Shown here in pieces: positions 44,012 to 51,100 of a stretch of 64,000 nucleotides of DNA. The position numbers were made by a program, and so were the translations under genes. The number at the start of each line of letters is the position of its first letter. Position 1 is the first letter of the stretch. A model generated the notes under the pieces. The model saw only the letters and a list, made by a program, of their open reading frames with translations, searched no databases and was not told where the DNA came from. Source of the stretch: Hominimerdicola alba 8 (GTDB lineage: Bacteria; Bacillota; Clostridia; Oscillospirales; Ruminococcaceae); NCBI RefSeq assembly GCF_000178155.2, contig NZ_ADKM02000080.1:25357-89356 (forward strand), read 5' to 3'.

Positions 44012-44779
44012 TCAGCACACCCTCTTTTCCAGTAATTTTTTCATGCAGATATATGAAACGGCAGTCACCGCCGCCATTATGACGGGAATGCCCACAGCAA
44101 CATAAGGCAGGTATCCCGAAAGCATATCGATCATATCATTCACGCTGAGAACGCCGCCTTTTGCTTTTGCCATAGCGTCCAGTTTGTCCCCGATGTCACG
44201 CCCCTTGATGAATGCGGGCAAGAGTATGACGATAAGCACGACCAGCGAGGACATGCCCGCTTTGTCATTGTCCTTGAATAACGCTGTCAGCGGGAGCATA
44301 ACTACTGAAGTGATATAGCCGTAGCTTATCGTGCAGAGCATCATTATCCACTCCATCTTATTAAGCCCATGACCGTTCAGCAGGACTATCACACCTGCCT
44401 CAACAGCGCTCGGTATCAGCGAGAGCAAAAGCCCGATGACTTTTGCACCGTACCTGTAATTCAGCTGTTCTCTGACCGTCAGCGGGGTGGTGTATCTGAA
44501 CTTCTGCCAGCCGCATTTCATGTCTGACAGAAATACCTTGTCATTGTAATTGACGAACCACATCACCGATACAAGTACAGAAAAACTCAGCATAGTGACC
44601 CGTATCGTCAACATCAGTTCGTCCTTGTTGGTGACTTTTGCAAGGTTGCCGTACTTTGCGCTGAGAAACACCAGTATCGTTATGATAAGGCAGACCAGCC
44701 ATGCCACACCTGTTAAGATGAGCGTCTTTCTGCCAAGCACAAGGTCGTGCTTTAACATGGCGAAATATCTTCTGCTCAT
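44012..44779 (-). CDS. ABC-2 type transporter permease 1
   Basis: 255 residues from the ATG at 44779, which shares one base with the ATPase stop (TAATG); a GTG nine bases earlier would sit within the ribosome site AAGGAGTGGAG. It has six membrane segments; the start MSRRYFAMLKHDLVLGRKT is a typical ABC-2 N-terminus. It forms a heterodimeric membrane part with the next permease. Confidence 0.85.
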   Translation of the reverse strand: MSRRYFAMLKHDLVLGRKTLILTGVAWLVCLIITILVFLSAKYGNLAKVTNKDELMLTIRVTMLSFSVLVSVMWFVNYNDKVFLSDMKCGWQKFRYTTPLTVREQLNYRYGAKVIGLLLSLIPSAVEAGVIVLLNGHGLNKMEWIMMLCTISYGYITSVVMLPLTALFKDNDKAGMSSLVVLIVILLPAFIKGRDIGDKLDAMAKAKGGVLSVNDMIDMLSGYLPYVAVGIPVIMAAVTAVSYICMKKLLEKRVC

Positions 44780-45657
44780 TATCTCCACTCCTTTTTATCG
44801 CGGTTGACATAGAACAGCATTATCTCTTCAAGCGTGGTCTTGTCGGCAGTCAGCCCCGAATATTTCCTCAGCGCCAAAGCCTTGTCAGCCACCATGACCT
44901 CAGCCCCGAAATCCGTCAGGCGGGCGCTTACGAAGTCGGACTTTTCTATTTCGGCAAAATCGCTTTTGGTGCATTTCAGTACCGCATGGCTGTCAAGTAT
45001 GTCGTCTTTATAGCCCGTCAGCAGAAGCCTGCCCTTGTCGATGAAAGTCACGCTGTCGGCTATCTTTTCAAGGTCAGATGTTATGTGCGATGACATGAGT
45101 ATCGAGTTGTTCTCGTCCTGCAAATATTCGAGAAATATATCAAGTATCTCGCTGCGCACCACAGGGTCAAGACCTGTAGTTGCTTCGTCCATTATGAGCA
45201 GTTTTGCCCCGTGTGACAGCGCGGAAGCTATCTGCAATTTCATCTTCATGCCTTTTGAGAACTGCCCGAACTTCTTTTTGCGCGGCAGAGCAAAGCGCTC
45301 CAGATACCCGAAGAATGTTTTGCTGTCCCATTTCTCGAACAGGTCTGCAAAAATAAAGTCGATGTCGTTTGCGTTCAGCTGTTCGTTAAAAGGCAGTTCA
45401 TCAAAGACCGCCGCGATGTTCCGCTTTACCTCCTGCTCGTCCTTTATGTGGTCAAGCCCCATGACTTTTATCTCGCCTTCATCGGGCTTGACTATGTTGA
45501 GTATCGTGTTTATGGTGGTGGACTTGCCTGCGCCGTTCTGCCCGATAAAGCCCATTATACTGCCTTTCGGCACATTGAAGCTCAGCTTGTCCAGCGTGAA
45601 GCCGTCATACCTTTTGGTAAGCCCTTTTATCTCGATAGCGTTTTCACAGCCGTTCAT
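44779..45657 (-). CDS. ABC-2 type transporter ATPase
   Basis: 292 residues. Walker A is GQNGAGKSTT (about residue 41), the signature is altered to FSKGMKMKL, Walker B is LLIMDEATTGLDP and the switch His lies in MSSHITSDLEK. Signature and length fit YtrB/PmtA-type exporters controlled by GntR proteins. The start lies 1 base after the regulator gene. It powers the two ABC-2 permeases downstream. Confidence 0.92.
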   Translation of the reverse strand: MNGCENAIEIKGLTKRYDGFTLDKLSFNVPKGSIMGFIGQNGAGKSTTINTILNIVKPDEGEIKVMGLDHIKDEQEVKRNIAAVFDELPFNEQLNANDIDFIFADLFEKWDSKTFFGYLERFALPRKKKFGQFSKGMKMKLQIASALSHGAKLLIMDEATTGLDPVVRSEILDIFLEYLQDENNSILMSSHITSDLEKIADSVTFIDKGRLLLTGYKDDILDSHAVLKCTKSDFAEIEKSDFVSARLTDFGAEVMVADKALALRKYSGLTADKTTLEEIMLFYVNRDKKEWR

Positions 45658-45658
45658 G

Positions 45659-46033
45659 TCAGTTACCTCCCCATATCATTTCCAGTACGCTTTTCAGTTC
45701 GTCCAGTTCCATGCCGCACCGCTTTGCGTTCTCGCAGGCATCAGTCAGCGAAGCCTCCACCTTTTTGAGGTATTCCTCTTTGAGAAGTTCGGCGTTCTGT
45801 CCCTTTACGAAACTGCCCTTGCCCGTGTAGCTTTCTATGAAGCCGTCGCGTTCAAGTTCCTCATACGCGCGTTTTGTGGTTATGACGCTTATCCTGAGCG
45901 CCTGAGCGAGTGCGCGCATAGAAGGCAGAGCGTCCCCTGCTTTCAGTTCGCCTGTCATTATCTGCGATTTGACCTGTTTGACTATCTGCTCGTAGATAGG
46001 CTCGCCCGCCCCGTTTGAAATAATGATATCCAT
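45659..46033 (-). CDS. GntR/YtrA-family repressor
   Basis: 124 residues; the ATG at 46033 is chosen because AGGTG lies 9-11 bases upstream, while the ATG at 46042 would be too close. The winged-helix domain has GEPIYEQIVKQVKSQIMTGE, then LPSMRALAQALRISVITTKRA; the short C-terminal helical tail is that of YtrA regulators, which lack a ligand domain. It should repress its own operon by binding the inverted repeat at 46053-46071, and be relieved when the drug or peptide is sensed. Confidence 0.9.
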   Translation of the reverse strand: MDIIISNGAGEPIYEQIVKQVKSQIMTGELKAGDALPSMRALAQALRISVITTKRAYEELERDGFIESYTGKGSFVKGQNAELLKEEYLKKVEASLTDACENAKRCGMELDELKSVLEMIWGGN

Positions 46034-46052
46034 ATATGCCATCACCTATATT

Positions 46053-46100
46053 GTATATATTCGGTATATACATTATAACAGACATGCACAATGCTGTCAA
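46053..46100 (-). promoter_or_regulatory. promoter and operator of the GntR/ABC-2 operon
   Basis: On the minus strand, TTGACA (46100-46095), 17-base spacer, TATAAT (46077-46072). The inverted repeat GTATATA-N5-TATATAC (46053-46071) covers the start of transcription. A further half site GGTATATAC lies at 46203-46211. Confidence 0.85.
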
Positions 46101-46441
46101 GAGGATAAATGCGAATTGATGCACAAAAAATGCGCGTTGTACTGTCAATGTTACAGCATAGTATACAAAACGACTGCTTTTTACGGGGGAGTTGTGTATC
46201 AGGGTATATACAATAGTGCATAGCGTTCGGGCTGACAGACTGCGCAATGTGCGCCGCGACTTTGGGTCAGCTGACCTCCGCGTTAAGATGAAGCGGTTGT
46301 ACAGCAGGGAAGTCCCGACAATGACTGTTTAAGGGCAGTCTGAAAAGTCGGGTATGCGCTGCTTTTTTGGGGGGGCGGCTGATGCTGAGGATCCGGCGGA
46401 AAAAAATTTTTCTCTTTTTCAAATTTTTTTTCAAAAAACTC
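46101..46441. other. gene-free stretch
   Basis: No gene seen. It contains a second YtrA-like half site (46203-46211), a run of eight G at about 46369 and an A+T-rich lead-in to the tRNA promoter. Confidence 0.5.
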
Positions 46442-46470
46442 TTGACAAAATGAAAAAAGTGTGCTAAAAT
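46442..46470 (+). promoter_or_regulatory. promoter of the tRNA-Ser pair
   Basis: TTGACA (46442-46447), 17-base spacer, TAAAAT (46465-46470). Confidence 0.85.
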
Positions 46471-46537
46471 AATTAAGTCGTCAGGTGAGAGTAATGAACG
46501 AGAGTAATTAATGAGTTCACTGAACGACAGATAAAAT

Positions 46538-46626
46538 GGACAGGTGTCCGAGTGGTTTAAGGAGCTGGTCTTGAAAACCGGTGATACGGCAACGTACCGT
46601 GGGTTCGAATCCCACCCTGTCCGCCA
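46538..46626 (+). tRNA. tRNA-Ser (anticodon UGA)
   Basis: Acceptor stem GGACAGG/CCTGTCC, discriminator G, encoded CCA. The anticodon loop CTTGAAA (46570-46576) gives UGA. The long variable arm between anticodon and T arms is typical of tRNA-Ser. T arm GGGTTCGAATCCC. Confidence 0.95.
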
Positions 46627-46680
46627 CTTTTTTTCAAGGCAGTGACTTCCGAATTTACGGAACTGCGCCACATAACTTTT

Positions 46681-46767
46681 GCGGATTTACCCAAGTGGTG
46701 AAGGGGCTCCCCTGCTAAGGGAGTAGGTCTCGAAAGGGGCGCGAGAGTTCAAATCTCTCAATCCGCG
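46681..46767 (+). tRNA. tRNA-Ser (anticodon GCU)
   Basis: Acceptor GCGGATT/AATCCGC, discriminator G, no encoded CCA. Anticodon stem-loop CTCCC-CTGCTAA-GGGAG gives GCU. Long variable arm. Its last 20 bases (46748-46767) form the left part of the attachment repeat of the integrase element, so the element keeps the tRNA whole. Confidence 0.95.
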
Positions 46768-46779
46768 TACAATATCAAA
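46748..46779. repeat. attL, 32-base direct repeat in the tRNA-Ser 3' end
   Basis: Identical over 32 bases to 50758-50789; begins TTCAAATCTCTC and ends CAATATCAAA. It contains the T-arm half, acceptor strand and 12 bases past the tRNA. Confidence 0.92.
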
Positions 46780-46820
46780 ACCGTTTATTTACGTTAGACA
46801 ACGTAGATAAGCGGTTTTTT
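46777..46820. terminator. terminator just inside the left end of the integrase element
   Basis: Long stem ACCGTTTATTTACGTT / AACGTAGATAAGCGGT followed by TTTTT. It ends tRNA transcripts, replacing the native terminator that now lies beyond attR, and can also stop the leftward operon. Confidence 0.8.
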
Positions 46821-46883
46821 CATTGTTTGGCATTTTCACGAAATGTGCAGAAAATGCACGTTAAGTTCGGCGCTTTCACAAAA

Positions 46884-46905
46884 ACTGGACACGAAAACTG
46901 GACAC
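46884..46905. repeat. integrase arm-type sites, left pair
   Basis: ACTGGACAC occurs twice, at 46884-46892 and 46897-46905 (13-base period). The same pair occurs near attR at 50687-50707. Confidence 0.65.
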
Positions 46906-47065
46906 AAAAAGAGAGCCGGATAACTCCGACTCTCAGTTCTATAGTCTTTCTTCATATTCGTCATATTGTGTGTGGCTATACCGCAGCACTAGCCGTACTG
47001 CTCGATAGCTCTTGCAGCTTCTTCAAGTGTTGAATAATGTTCTACGCTCACCCTGTTGTGTACTT

Positions 47066-47656
47066 CTACGTCACCGGGAAGAACCGACACCCAAGCCCCT
47101 CATACCCACGTTTCAAATCGGCATAGCTTACTTTTGGTTGCTTTTTCGGTGCCAGCTTGCGATAGTCCACATCACCGACCGAACCGAACTCATAATCGAA
47201 TCCGAATTTTGCAAGTTCCTTTTCCGGCTCTCTCGGCTGATCCTCTTCCAAAGCCACTTTAAGTTCCTGCATTCGTTTGTCACCAATGCCAAACTCGGCG
47301 CGGGTCTGTATAAGTGCCAATTTGACATTGTTCACAAGAACTAAGATGTTCTGCGAAGATCTGATGCTCGGTGAGTTACGCTTCACGAACTCGGTGCACC
47401 ACTCGGTATCAATGTCGTATTCCTCGCACCACTGTTCTAACTTGTAGTCGTAAGCATCTATTGCATCAAGTTTGTTGGTCTCCGTGCAGTTCTCTTTGTA
47501 GGCTGATAACCATTCGGTTATGCGCTTCGGATAGAACTGCTTCGGAAAGGTCTTGTTAAGCGCTAGCATTATGCGGCAGAGGTTACGCACGTTCTCAGTC
47601 ATGCAGTTGTAAAGGATGCGATTCTTATGAAAATCTTTTATTTTCCGATTCGTCAT
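47066..47656 (-). CDS. unknown protein of the integrase element
   Basis: 196 residues; the ATG at 47656 has GGAGG upstream and overlaps the previous gene by 32 bases. The protein is helical, basic at the N-terminus (MTNRKIKDFHKNRILYN), with Trp/Cys-rich LEQWCEEYDIDTEWCTEF in the middle and a Lys/Gly-rich tail. I recognise no family. It is the last gene of the leftward operon, the position of replication or excision functions in similar elements, but nothing in the sequence confirms such a role. Confidence 0.65.
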   Translation of the reverse strand: MTNRKIKDFHKNRILYNCMTENVRNLCRIMLALNKTFPKQFYPKRITEWLSAYKENCTETNKLDAIDAYDYKLEQWCEEYDIDTEWCTEFVKRNSPSIRSSQNILVLVNNVKLALIQTRAEFGIGDKRMQELKVALEEDQPREPEKELAKFGFDYEFGSVGDVDYRKLAPKKQPKVSYADLKRGYEGLGCRFFPVT

Positions 47657-47867
47657 CGTCCTCGCCCTCCGCATACAGGAGATCGCAAAGTATCGCGATT
47701 CGTTCATTGAGTGTTGCTTCTCCACCGACTTTCTTCGGAAATTTCACTGAGCCTAACACTCCGACACAAAGTGCTTTCAGTTCCAGGAGCAGGTCTTTTG
47801 TTGTACCTTTAAGCGAAAGCTGTACAGAAGTACCCCCGTTGAACTGCTCTGTTTTTGCCTTTATCAT
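47625..47867 (-). CDS. small unknown protein of the integrase element
   Basis: 80 residues with a GAAAGGAG ribosome site. The first half is strand-rich (QFNGGTSVQLSLKGTTKDLL), the second helical and acidic (CDLLYAEGEDDDESENK). The end overlaps the next gene. It lies 29 bases downstream of an operator (47897-47911), so it may have its own repressed start. No function is proposed. Confidence 0.65.
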   Translation of the reverse strand: MIKAKTEQFNGGTSVQLSLKGTTKDLLLELKALCVGVLGSVKFPKKVGGEATLNERIAILCDLLYAEGEDDDESENKRFS

Positions 47868-47896
47868 GGTTTAATTCTCCTTTCGGTTTTATATCA

Positions 47897-47911
47897 GTTG
47901 CAGAATGCAAC
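47897..47911. promoter_or_regulatory. repressor operator O1 of the integrase element
   Basis: GTTGCAGAATGCAAC: a perfect 6-base dyad with a 3-base centre. It directly abuts the stop codon of the Cro-like gene and precedes the 47867 gene. Confidence 0.75.
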
Positions 47912-48118
47912 TCACTGAGCAAAAAAATATAAGCCGAAGTCGCCCGCCTCGATGTTGAGCAGCTCTGCCAGTTTTTCCGCTTCGTTCAGATCAAACGGTC
48001 TCACGTTGTTGATCTTCTGATTAGCTGTAGGCTGCGCAATTTCGAGACATTTAGCAACATCTGCTTGCGTAATTTCCAACTCTTTCATTCTGCCTTTGAT
48101 CTTGTTTGTGTTTACCAC
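47912..48118 (-). CDS. small XRE-type HTH regulator (Cro-like)
   Basis: 68 residues with a GTG start at 48118, 6-8 bases after AGGTGG. The HTH reads MKELEITQADVAKCLEIAQP then TANQKINNVRPFDLNEAEKL; the end is a short hydrophobic tail. It is transcribed leftward from the promoter at 48173-48201, opposite to the repressor gene, as Cro is in lambda-like switches. It may antagonise the LexA/CI-type repressor or autoregulate. Confidence 0.82.
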   Translation of the reverse strand: MVNTNKIKGRMKELEITQADVAKCLEIAQPTANQKINNVRPFDLNEAEKLAELLNIEAGDFGLYFFAQ

Positions 48119-48144
48119 TTTTACCACCTGCCTTTCTGTTTTAC

Positions 48145-48280
48145 GTTGCATTTTGCAACTTTCTATGCTCCTAATATACCACACATTTTTCGATTTGTCA
48201 ATAGCGTTTTGCAACTTTTTTTTTATTTTTTCAAAAAAGATATTGCGTTTTGCAATTTTTTGTGATATAATGCTTATAAT
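48145..48280. promoter_or_regulatory. two-way promoter switch with three operators
   Basis: Leftward promoter: TTGACA (48201-48196), 17-base spacer, TATATT (48178-48173). Rightward promoter: TTGCGT (48243-48248), 17-base spacer, TATAAT (48266-48271). Operators GTTGCATTTTGCAAC (48145-48159), ATAGCGTTTTGCAAC (48201-48215) and ATTGCGTTTTGCAAT (48242-48256) lie in the leftward leader, beside its -35, and over the rightward -35. Confidence 0.85.
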
Positions 48281-48297
48281 GAAAGGGGGTGAACCTA

Positions 48298-48984
48298 GTG
48301 GAAAAGAACGTTGAAATAGGCAAAAGAATAAAGAAACGCCGTGAAGAACTCGGCATGACACAAGAAGCACTTGGCAGTCCTTTAGGCTTCAACAAATCTA
48401 CTATCCAGAGATATGAAGCAGGGAAAGTTGCTAAGATCAAGCTACCCATTATTGAAGCAATGGCACAGCGGCTTAATGTCAGCCCTGAGTGGCTAGCCTT
48501 GAAGTCAGATGATATGGGAGAGTACCACGGAGCTCCTGATAGTCTGCTCGAATCGAAAGTCAGCTCTAACGTTGCTGCCGTTCTTCCGCAAGAGAAGATC
48601 CACATGATACCCGTTTTCGGCAGTGTGGCGGCAGGGTTCGGGGCGTATGCGAGCAGTGATGTTATCGGGTATATCCCGCTTTATATAGAGAATGATTTCG
48701 ATGTGGTAGACACGATCTGCATCATCGTCAAGGGTCAATCGATGTACCCGAAGATCGAGGATGGAGACCGAATAGTTGTCCGTAGACAGGACAGCGTGGA
48801 CAATGGCAGGGTCGCTGTTGTGATGATCGGTGATGAAGCGGTAGTCAAGCGGGTGAACTTTGACGGCGAGCGTCTGGAACTGACCTCTTTTAACCCTGAG
48901 TATCCACCCCGCATCATCGAGGGTGAGGAGCTTGCAAACTGCCACATAGTCGGGCTTGTTCAGCAAGTCATAAAAGCATTGTAA
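48298..48984 (+). CDS. LexA/CI-type phage repressor
   Basis: 228 residues with a GTG start at 48298, 9 bases after AAAGGGGG. The N-terminal XRE HTH reads LGMTQEALGSPLGFNKSTIQ; the C-terminal S24 peptidase domain has an Ala-Gly cleavage site in VAAGFGAY (about residue 110), the catalytic Ser in KGQSMYPKIEDGD (about 147) and Lys in AVVKRVNF (about 182). DNA damage should trigger RecA-helped self-cleavage and so free the promoters. It keeps the element silent, and its own promoter carries an operator over the -35. Confidence 0.92.
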   Translation: MEKNVEIGKRIKKRREELGMTQEALGSPLGFNKSTIQRYEAGKVAKIKLPIIEAMAQRLNVSPEWLALKSDDMGEYHGAPDSLLESKVSSNVAAVLPQEKIHMIPVFGSVAAGFGAYASSDVIGYIPLYIENDFDVVDTICIIVKGQSMYPKIEDGDRIVVRRQDSVDNGRVAVVMIGDEAVVKRVNFDGERLELTSFNPEYPPRIIEGEELANCHIVGLVQQVIKAL

Positions 48985-49022
48985 TTCGGAAAATCTAAAT
49001 AAAAGAATTGGAGGTAATCTCT

Positions 49023-49643
49023 ATGAAAAGATACTTAGCACTCATCGTTTTAGCGTGCTGCCTTTCGGCGTGCGGTTCAGAAACTGGTGCTGATGATAAG
49101 CAGCAAGGTAGCATCGAAGAGGGAACGACTACCACAACAACGACAACAGTGACAACGACAACAACTGCTGTTGAATCAAGACCGGAATCCAAACCAGAGG
49201 AAACCACAACGACAACGGCTGCAGTTGAATCAGAGCCTGAGAAAGCAACGACAACGACCACAACGACCACAACGACAGCTTCAGCGGAGGATGAGCCCGC
49301 TGCTACATACACGCTCAACACAGTGTGGCATCAGCAGGAAACCTTACACTCCATCATTGATGTTGATACTCACGTATATGCAGCTCCTGCGCGCGATGCC
49401 GAGCAAATAGGCGATCTCAATGCGGGCGATGTGGTTTTGAACATCGGGTATTCGGAGGTTCCTGACTGGGTAGTTGTTGAGTGGAACGGAGGCATCGGTT
49501 TTGTCAGCGGATTTGATATAAACGGTTCAGTGGAAGCAAATGACGCAAACTCGACTGAAGCCCCATACGTTGAAGAACCTTTCGGGGACACAGCGACGAT
49601 GACCGAGGAAGCAGTTGACGATGACGTATTCCTCTTAGCCTGA
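49023..49643 (+). CDS. Thr-rich linker lipoprotein with bacterial SH3 domain
   Basis: 206 residues; the ATG at 49023 has GGAGG upstream. The lipoprotein signal ends in LSACG. A Thr/Glu-rich linker (about 35-100) is encoded by simple ACAACGAC-type repeats. An SH3_3-like domain (about 105-165) has DVDTHVYAAPARDAEQIGDL, GDVVLNIGY and GGIGFVSGFD. It is a surface protein carried by the element and co-expressed with the repressor, so it is made in the dormant state; a role such as superinfection exclusion is possible, by context only. Confidence 0.82.
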   Translation: MKRYLALIVLACCLSACGSETGADDKQQGSIEEGTTTTTTTTVTTTTTAVESRPESKPEETTTTTAAVESEPEKATTTTTTTTTTASAEDEPAATYTLNTVWHQQETLHSIIDVDTHVYAAPARDAEQIGDLNAGDVVLNIGYSEVPDWVVVEWNGGIGFVSGFDINGSVEANDANSTEAPYVEEPFGDTATMTEEAVDDDVFLLA

Positions 49644-49676
49644 ACAGAAAGAGAATCGCAAAGGGCGGGTGATAGT

Positions 49677-50732
49677 ATGGCAAAGGTTGAGAAACTTCCG
49701 AGCGGGAATTACCGCATTAGGGTTTATGATAAAACTACAAACAGCAGAAAGAGTTTTACCGCGCCTACAAAAGCTGAGGTAAAGCTATTAGCCGCCGAAT
49801 GGGAAAACGGCATAAAGAAAAAAGCCGCACCGAAAGATCTTACTCTCGATGCAGCTGTTGCAGAGTATATAGCGTCTAAGGAAAATATTTTAAGTCCATC
49901 ATCAATAAGAGGCTATGAGGTCATACGGAAAAATGCTTTAGGCGATTTAGCAAAAATGCACATAAGGAATATCACGGAAAAGGATCTGCAAATGTGGGTC
50001 AATACTAATTTTGCGAGATATAAACCCAAGACCATAAAATCACAATTCGGGCTCGTTACGGCCACACTACGGCAGAACAAAGTAAATCTAGAGTTTGATA
50101 CTGTGCGGCTGCCTGAAATACAGAAATATGAGCCTAAGATACCTACCGAAAAAGAAATAGCAAAGATCTTGACTATTGTTGAGGGTACGTCTGTCGAATT
50201 GCCTGTTACTATCGCAGTTACAACAGGTATGCGGCAATCTGAGATAGCCGCTCTCAAATGGTCCGACTATGACGGCACATTTCTTTATGTCCATGCGGCA
50301 AAAGTTCCAAATCGGGATAACAAGTATATCATCAAAGATACAACCAAGTCAAGAGCAAGTACAAGAGCAATAGAGGTAGATGCTGTCTTAAAACAACGTT
50401 TGGATCGCGCGGATCGAAAAGGGGAGTATATCAGCCCTATGCTGCCATCCTCCGTTCTGCGAAAGTTTCAGCAGCTCTGCGATAAGAACGGCTTGCCACA
50501 TTTCACTATGCACGGACAGAGGCATGGTAACGCCTCTCTTATGCTTGCGCAGGGAGTGCCTGATAAATATGCTATGGAGCGCTTGGGGCAAAGTTCACCA
50601 AACATGATAAAAAATATCTATCAGCACCTTTATGACGAGAAGAAAAAGGAAGTTTCCAAGACTATGTCTGATAAATTTTCAGCAATACTGGACACAAAAC
50701 TGGACATGGAAAATGAAACACCGCATAAATAA
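49677..50732 (+). CDS. tyrosine recombinase/integrase
   Basis: 351 residues. It has an N-terminal arm-binding domain (about 1-55, KLPSGNYRIRVYDKTTNSRK), a core-binding SAM-like domain (about 60-145) and a catalytic domain with Arg in TTGMRQSEIAALKW, His and Arg in MHGQRHGNAS and the nucleophile Tyr in IKNIYQHLYDEKKK. It integrates the element at tRNA-Ser(GCU). The last codons overlap two arm-type sites (50687-50707). It is transcribed with the repressor, so it is present in the integrated state. Confidence 0.93.
   Translation: MAKVEKLPSGNYRIRVYDKTTNSRKSFTAPTKAEVKLLAAEWENGIKKKAAPKDLTLDAAVAEYIASKENILSPSSIRGYEVIRKNALGDLAKMHIRNITEKDLQMWVNTNFARYKPKTIKSQFGLVTATLRQNKVNLEFDTVRLPEIQKYEPKIPTEKEIAKILTIVEGTSVELPVTIAVTTGMRQSEIAALKWSDYDGTFLYVHAAKVPNRDNKYIIKDTTKSRASTRAIEVDAVLKQRLDRADRKGEYISPMLPSSVLRKFQQLCDKNGLPHFTMHGQRHGNASLMLAQGVPDKYAMERLGQSSPNMIKNIYQHLYDEKKKEVSKTMSDKFSAILDTKLDMENETPHK
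50687..50707. repeat. integrase arm-type sites, right pair
   Basis: ACTGGACAC (50687-50695) and ACTGGACAT (50699-50707), matching the left pair and lying inside the 3' end of the integrase gene. Confidence 0.65.
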
Positions 50733-50757
50733 AGAATTAAGCGGATATGCGATAATT

Positions 50758-50789
50758 TTCAAATCTCTCAATCCGCGTACAATATCAAA
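50758..50789. repeat. attR, 32-base direct repeat
   Basis: Identical to 46748-46779; marks the right end of the integrase element. Confidence 0.92.
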
Positions 50790-50832
50790 CCTCTGAAATT
50801 GCGCAGATGCGTGGTTTTGGAGGTTTTTTTTC
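50788..50832 (+). terminator. native terminator of tRNA-Ser(GCU), displaced by the element
   Basis: AACCTC / GAGGTT outer stem with inner CGC/GCG and AAAA/TTTT pairs, followed by eight T. It lies just past attR, where the tRNA transcript would end after excision. The stretch to 51060 holds no gene. Confidence 0.75.
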
Positions 50833-51060
50833 TTGTCGGCTGTCATCTTCTATGGCGGCTGATTTTTTTAGCTGAACTGTTTCAGCACTGTATCTCAGCG
50901 ATTTTCTTCGGTGCAGGGAGTGTCCGAAACAGGCACACCGTTCCATACAATTCGGGTGATATTCCTCACAAGGGTGTGCATAGCAAAAAAAGGAGAGGGG
51001 AGTAACGCCGACGCACCCGCGAACGCCGACACACCCGCGATAAACGGCTCACTTTCGGTC

Positions 51061-51100
51061 ATGCCAACAATTATGAATTATGAATTATGAATTATGAATT
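51061..51100. repeat. AATTCATAATT repeat, copy 3, overlapping a gene end
   Basis: Reverse orientation: CATGCCAACAATTATGAATT and further ATGAATT units. It supplies the last codons and the stop of the GH25 gene (…LIHNS). Confidence 0.8.

Larger units (their letters stand above)
46748..50789. mobile_element. 4.0-kb integrase element in tRNA-Ser(GCU)
   Basis: Bounded by identical 32-base repeats. It encodes, leftward, three small genes; rightward, a LexA/CI-type repressor, an SH3 lipoprotein and a tyrosine integrase. It has a two-way promoter region with four operators, and paired integrase arm sites near both ends. It has no capsid, lysis, replication or mobilization genes: a satellite-like or decayed prophage-type element. 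Confidence 0.9.

Noticed and set aside
46827..47033. Possible 68-residue gene at the left end of the integrase element
   Set aside because: It overlaps the arm-type integrase sites, lacks a ribosome site and runs against the leftward operon.
50799..51005. Possible 68-residue gene after attR
   Set aside because: It starts inside the tRNA terminator and has no ribosome site.
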